From: UBA1038 sp964480995
GTDB lineage: Bacteria > Bacillota > Clostridia > Christensenellales > Aristaeellaceae
Assembly (NCBI GenBank): GCA_964480995.1
Contig: CAYZRZ010000076.1
Span: 1 to 10,449 of the forward strand
Reading direction: 5' to 3'
DNA length: 10,449 nt
Under the pieces are notes generated by a model, which was given only the letters and a program-made list of their open reading frames with translations, did no database searches and had not been told where the DNA came from. The position numbers were made by a program, and so were the translations under genes. Positions 7,588 through 10,449 of this stretch are shown here, piece after piece (position 1 is the stretch's first letter; every line of letters starts with the position of its first letter).

Positions 7588-8769
7588 TCAGTTGCCTTCA
7601 ATGCCTTGAACCTTCACGAAGGTCCAGGTACCGGTAGAGGTATCGGCCGCCTTGATGAAGGCCTGGTCGCGCAGGGCATCGCCGTTTTCGTCAAAGGCGA
7701 TCGCGCCGGTGACGCCGGTGTAAGTGACATCGGCAACGACATCGGCGATGTCATCGCGCTCGCCGCTGTCCGCTGCTTTCAGCGCTTCCAGGGCGGTCAT
7801 GTAGCCGTCAAAGCCCAGGGCGGTCACGGCCGCCACGATGTCATTGCCGCCGTTGGCGGTCTTCTGATCCGGGTTCTCGTTGAGCCAGGCCTTGAAGCCG
7901 GACACGAACGCGACCGCCGCTTCGGAAGTGTCGCCTTCATCAAAGAAGGTGGTGACGTGTACTTGCACATCCGTGCCCTTGGCGGCTTCCAGGATGACGG
8001 AGCTGTCCCAGGTGTCGCCCGCCAGGATCGGGATCTTCACGCCGTTGGACGCGGCCTGCGTGATGATCTGGGCGGCGTAGGTGGTGGAGGTGGGGGAGAA
8101 GATGACTTCCGCGCCTTCGTTGACAGCTTTGGTCAGGTAGGCGGTGAAATCGCTGGTGCCCTCGGGGAAGGTCTCGCCGACCACTTCGATGCCGGCTGCC
8201 TTGGCGGCTTCGGTGAAGTAGTTGACCAGGCCCACGTCATAGTCGTTGCCCAGCTGCGCCAGGGTATAGGCCTTTTTCGCGCCGAACGCTTCCTGCGCGT
8301 AGCTGGCCAGCACCGTGCCCTGGAAAGGATCCAGGAAGCAGATGCGGTAGTACAGCGGGTTGCCCAGCGTTACCTGCGGGTTGGTGCAGGACAGGCCGAT
8401 GGCGACCAGGCCGGCGCGGTCAAAGATGGGGGCTGCCGCGATCGAAACGGAGGAGCCGTAGGAGCCCAGCACGATGGCCGCGCCCTAGCTGACCAGATCC
8501 TGAGCGGCGGTGGGCGCCTTGTCGGTCGAGGATTGGTTATCCGCTTCGACCAGCTTGATCTCATAGACCCCGTCGGACAGTTCCACGGTGGGCTGCAGGG
8601 TGTGGGCGTAGCGGACGCCCAGGGTCTCCTGCTTGCCGCCCGCGCCGTTGTCGCCGCTGGCGGGCTCATAGATGCCGATAACGATGGTGCCCTTGGTGGC
8701 AGGCTCCGCCAGGGCGATGACCGGTAGGACCAGGGATAGGATGAGCAGGGACGCGAGTAGCTTTCTCAT
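7588..8769 (-). pseudogene. livJ: LivJ-type substrate-binding protein with an in-frame amber codon
   Basis: The periplasmic-type binding protein that hands amino acids to LivHM. Read through, it has 393 codons in one unbroken frame with a TAG at codon 95 (8487-8485). Before it: a signal peptide (1-21, cleavage after ALA), IGIYEPASGDNGAGGKQET (31-49) and TDKAPTAAQDLVS (82-94). After it the family pattern resumes at once: VLGSYGSSVSIAAAPIF, GLSCTNPQVTLGNPLYYRIC and FLDPFQGTVLASYA. No frameshift or deletion is seen, so one C-to-T change (CAG to TAG) would explain it. The ATG at 8769 follows AAAGGAGG at nine bases; the second part has no ribosome binding site. Unless the codon is read through or is a sequencing error, only a 94-residue stub is made. 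The signal peptide has no lipobox Cys. Function and family are sure; the broken state needs confirmation. Confidence 0.85.
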
Positions 8770-8799
8770 GTTGGGTAGCCTCCTTTGAAGAATTGATTT

Positions 8800-8828
8800 A
8801 TTCTACGTCGGGAGGCATAAAAATGCAA
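8800..8828 (-). promoter_or_regulatory. sigma-A promoter of the liv operon
   Basis: On the minus strand TTGCAT (8828-8823) and TAGAAT (8805-8800) are separated by 17 bases. Transcription should start near 8793, leaving a leader of about 24 bases with the AAAGGAGG site. No riboswitch or attenuator would fit in that leader. No T-box or leucine-responsive element is seen. Confidence 0.7.
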
Positions 8829-8863
8829 GAACAAAATTTAAAAATTCAGTTTTTACTATTCTG

Positions 8864-9661
8864 TTATAAAGAACGGATGTAGCAAAACATGCATTGCTGA
8901 AGAATGCCGGCATGTATGCCCAGCCGGGGAGCGGGGGATTCGCCCCCATAATAGCGGTCCAGAACCCGGTTGATCCATACATCGCGGGGGAAGGCCGACG
9001 TTCTCCCGTAGCCGAAGAGCATCACGCAGTCGGCCACCTTGATTCCCACACCGGGAAAACGCATCAGCTCAACTTGCAAATCCGCGTCGTCAAGCGCTTT
9101 GAGCGCATAAAGGTCGATCAGGCCTGAAGCCGCCATCCGCGCTGTTTGCCGGATATAGGGCGCGCGGTAGCCCAGCGCGCAGGCGCGCAGATCCTCGATA
9201 TCCGCCTGCGCAAGCCGGGCGGGTGCCGGGAAGGCAAAGGTATCCTTGTCTATCCGGCTGCCAAATCGGCTGCACAGCGCTTCCACGCAGCCCTTGATGG
9301 CCTGCAGGTTTTTGCGCTGGCTGATGATGAAGCCGATCAGCGTTTCCCAGGGGTCCTGCCTGAGGATGCGCAGACCGCCAGCGAAGGAGGCGGCCTCCTT
9401 CAGGAAAATGTCGTCCTCGGGCACTGCCGCCATGACGGCGGCATAGTCCCTGTCCATATCAAAATAGTCATGCCAGAAGGAACGCCATGTCTGCTCGTCA
9501 CAGTCAAGCCGGAAGCGATGCGCGCCCAGGTCTTCGATCTCCAGGCGCCTGCCTGAAGCAACGACGCGGTAGCGGCGGTCGCCTGCTCGGTTAAAGCGGA
9601 AGCACTGGCCGCTGGCGGCGGTCAGCGCGATGTCAAAGCCCGGAATCATCATGTCAGTCAT
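8864..9661 (-). CDS. ogg: OGG1-type 8-oxoguanine DNA glycosylase/AP lyase
   Basis: A base-excision repair enzyme of the helix-hairpin-helix (HhH-GPD) superfamily, 265 residues, that should remove 8-oxoguanine from DNA and cut the strand. Seen, numbered from the second Met: the N-terminal GQCFRF motif (18-23); ISQRKNLQAIKGCVEALC (113-130); the hairpin FPGVGIKVADC with catalytic Lys208 and a Cys212 that matches the base-reading Cys of human OGG1; PRDVWINRVL with Asp227; and a C-terminal AGILQQCMFCYIR, where Gln255 and Phe259 match the spacing of the human base-stacking pair. These point to OGG1 rather than AlkA or MutY; there is no iron-sulfur cluster motif. Two ATG codons stand in tandem at 9664 and 9661; I choose 9661, six bases after GGGAGG, since the first is only three away. 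Complete and apparently functional. Confidence 0.9.
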   Translation of the reverse strand: MTDMMIPGFDIALTAASGQCFRFNRAGDRRYRVVASGRRLEIEDLGAHRFRLDCDEQTWRSFWHDYFDMDRDYAAVMAAVPEDDIFLKEAASFAGGLRILRQDPWETLIGFIISQRKNLQAIKGCVEALCSRFGSRIDKDTFAFPAPARLAQADIEDLRACALGYRAPYIRQTARMAASGLIDLYALKALDDADLQVELMRFPGVGIKVADCVMLFGYGRTSAFPRDVWINRVLDRYYGGESPAPRLGIHAGILQQCMFCYIRSL

Positions 9662-9680
9662 CATGTCCCTCCCGGGATTG

Positions 9681-9689
9681 ATTATATCA
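9681..9689 (-). promoter_or_regulatory. possible extended -10 promoter of the glycosylase gene
   Basis: On the minus strand TGATATAAT (TGn plus a perfect TATAAT) lies between the acetyltransferase stop and the glycosylase start. No -35 box is visible at the right distance, which is acceptable for an extended -10 promoter. The leader would be about ten bases long and begin at the GGGAGG site. Confidence 0.5.
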
Positions 9690-9698
9690 CAGGCGGGA

Positions 9699-10449
9699 CT
9701 ATAGCGTTCTCTTCATCATGGCGAAGGTACATACCACACGCAGGCCGGCCCGCTCGTAGATGCGCCGGGCGTGGTTGTCAGCGCCTGTGAACAGGGTGGT
9801 GAAGGCGGCGCCTTCATCCGCGAACTCCTGCATCAGCAGGTGGAAGAGCACCTCTCCGATGGAGCGGCGGCCGAAGTTCGGGTCCACGCAGATGCCCGTA
9901 AACCAGCCCCGGCCGCTCCTTTGCTTATCGACCGGGCCGGTGAAGCCGACGATATGGTCATCATAGGTCGCAGCCAGGATGGGCCTGGGGCCTGAGGGCC
10001 GGATGCCGTCGGGCCAGAGGTCCGGGTCGCGGTTGGGCTCGTTTTTTATCCAGGCCTCCGTTTCCGTCTGCAGCACATGCCGCCAGTATTCGCTGGGGAT
10101 GCGGTCGCACATGCCGTCAAACTCATAGCCCAGCTTCGGATCATAGCGCCCCGTACAGATGCCCTCGCTGCTGAGTTTTTGCCGCAGCAGCGTCATGCTT
10201 TGCGGCCAGGCGTAATCTTTCAGGTCCATGTACATGGCGATCTCGTGATGCGCCGTCTCAAAACCCAGCTTTTGCAGGAAGGGATAGCCGGCGCAGTTCT
10301 CATCCACGCCGGGAGCTTTGTTGTGATCATGCCCGGGCGTCCCGGGGATGCGCCAGCTCAGATGCAAGGGGTTTTGCTCGGAGCAGGCGGCAGATTTTTT
10401 ACCGGAGCGCCGGAATGTGTCCATCAGCAGTTCCGCCAGATGGGTGCCG
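9699..10449 (-). CDS. GNAT-family N-acetyltransferase, probably tandem-domain (5' end outside window)
   Basis: The frame is open through the right edge, so the start lies outside; a Met at 10424 is internal, because the eight codons before it (GTHLAELL) continue a GNAT-like helix. The first visible part, with PGTPGHDHNKAPGVDE and a following YPFLQKLGFE, looks like the end of an N-terminal GNAT domain. The second part is a GNAT core: AATYDDHIVGFTG (beta strand 4 region), FTGICVDPNFGRRSIGEVLFHLLMQ (an acetyl-CoA-binding loop in which Gly-Arg-Arg-Ser-Ile-Gly replaces the usual Gly-x-Gly-x-Gly/Ala), and a C-terminal TGADNHARRIYERAGLRVV. GNAT enzymes move an acetyl group from acetyl-CoA to an amine; the acceptor cannot be told. 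It ends in TAG 35 bases before the glycosylase gene, so the two may be partly co-transcribed. Confidence 0.82.
   Translation of the reverse strand, partial: GTHLAELLMDTFRRSGKKSAACSEQNPLHLSWRIPGTPGHDHNKAPGVDENCAGYPFLQKLGFETAHHEIAMYMDLKDYAWPQSMTLLRQKLSSEGICTGRYDPKLGYEFDGMCDRIPSEYWRHVLQTETEAWIKNEPNRDPDLWPDGIRPSGPRPILAATYDDHIVGFTGPVDKQRSGRGWFTGICVDPNFGRRSIGEVLFHLLMQEFADEGAAFTTLFTGADNHARRIYERAGLRVVCTFAMMKRTL

Noticed and set aside
7588..8472. The second half of livJ as an independent gene starting at GTG 8472
   Set aside because: The start would fall inside the conserved VLGSYGSS core, with no ribosome binding site and no signal peptide. It is the remainder of livJ.
7606..8727. A 373-codon open frame on the plus strand opposite livJ
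   Set aside because: It has low-complexity Gly, Arg, Asp and Val content, no ribosome binding site and no recognisable domain. It is the kind of antisense frame expected opposite a GC-rich gene.
7588..8769. TAG as a reassigned sense codon in this genome
   Set aside because: TAG is used as an ordinary stop at the ends of livH (6627-6629), the second hip-like gene (3546-3548) and the acetyltransferase (9699-9701). Genome-wide reassignment is therefore unlikely.

Overview
The window looks like chromosomal DNA from an anaerobic member of the Bacillota, probably of the Clostridia. The evidence is a DUF1836 protein (a Bacillota family), strong AGGAGG-type ribosome binding sites, compact sigma-A promoters and a bacterial OGG1-type glycosylase. 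Most of it is GC-rich; the hip-like pair at 1915-3548 is visibly poorer in GC. The genus cannot be read from the sequence.

Left part (1-1749): a DUF1836 helix-turn-helix regulator, cut by the left edge, is read leftward. It diverges from a cytoplasmic SGNH/GDSL hydrolase whose sigma-A promoter is near perfect. The hydrolase gene ends at a strong bidirectional terminator, facing an unrecognised four-helix membrane protein gene that comes from the right.

Middle (1789-3608): a second divergent promoter pair starts the membrane protein gene leftward and a two-gene operon rightward. The operon encodes a small HipA-family kinase that lacks the usual N-terminal subdomain. Translationally coupled to it (GTGA overlap) is a 260-residue protein that seems to join a HipS-like N-subdomain to a serine-recombinase-type DNA-binding tail. 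This resembles a rearranged HipBST-type toxin-antitoxin system with the kinase gene first and the two antitoxin functions on one chain. An inverted repeat with TGTC/GACA ends follows it. This is the most interesting part of the window.

Right part (3624-8828): a complete branched-chain amino acid (LIV/HAAT-type) ABC transporter operon, read leftward in the order livJ-livH-livM-livG-livF from a sigma-A promoter at 8800-8828. The four downstream genes overlap or abut, and a stem-loop separates livJ from livH. Three points are unusual: livJ carries one in-frame amber codon, its signal peptide has no lipobox, and LivM has a long N-terminal extension with an extracytoplasmic helical segment.

Right edge (8864-10449): an OGG1-type 8-oxoguanine DNA glycosylase and a GNAT acetyltransferase cut by the window edge, both read leftward.
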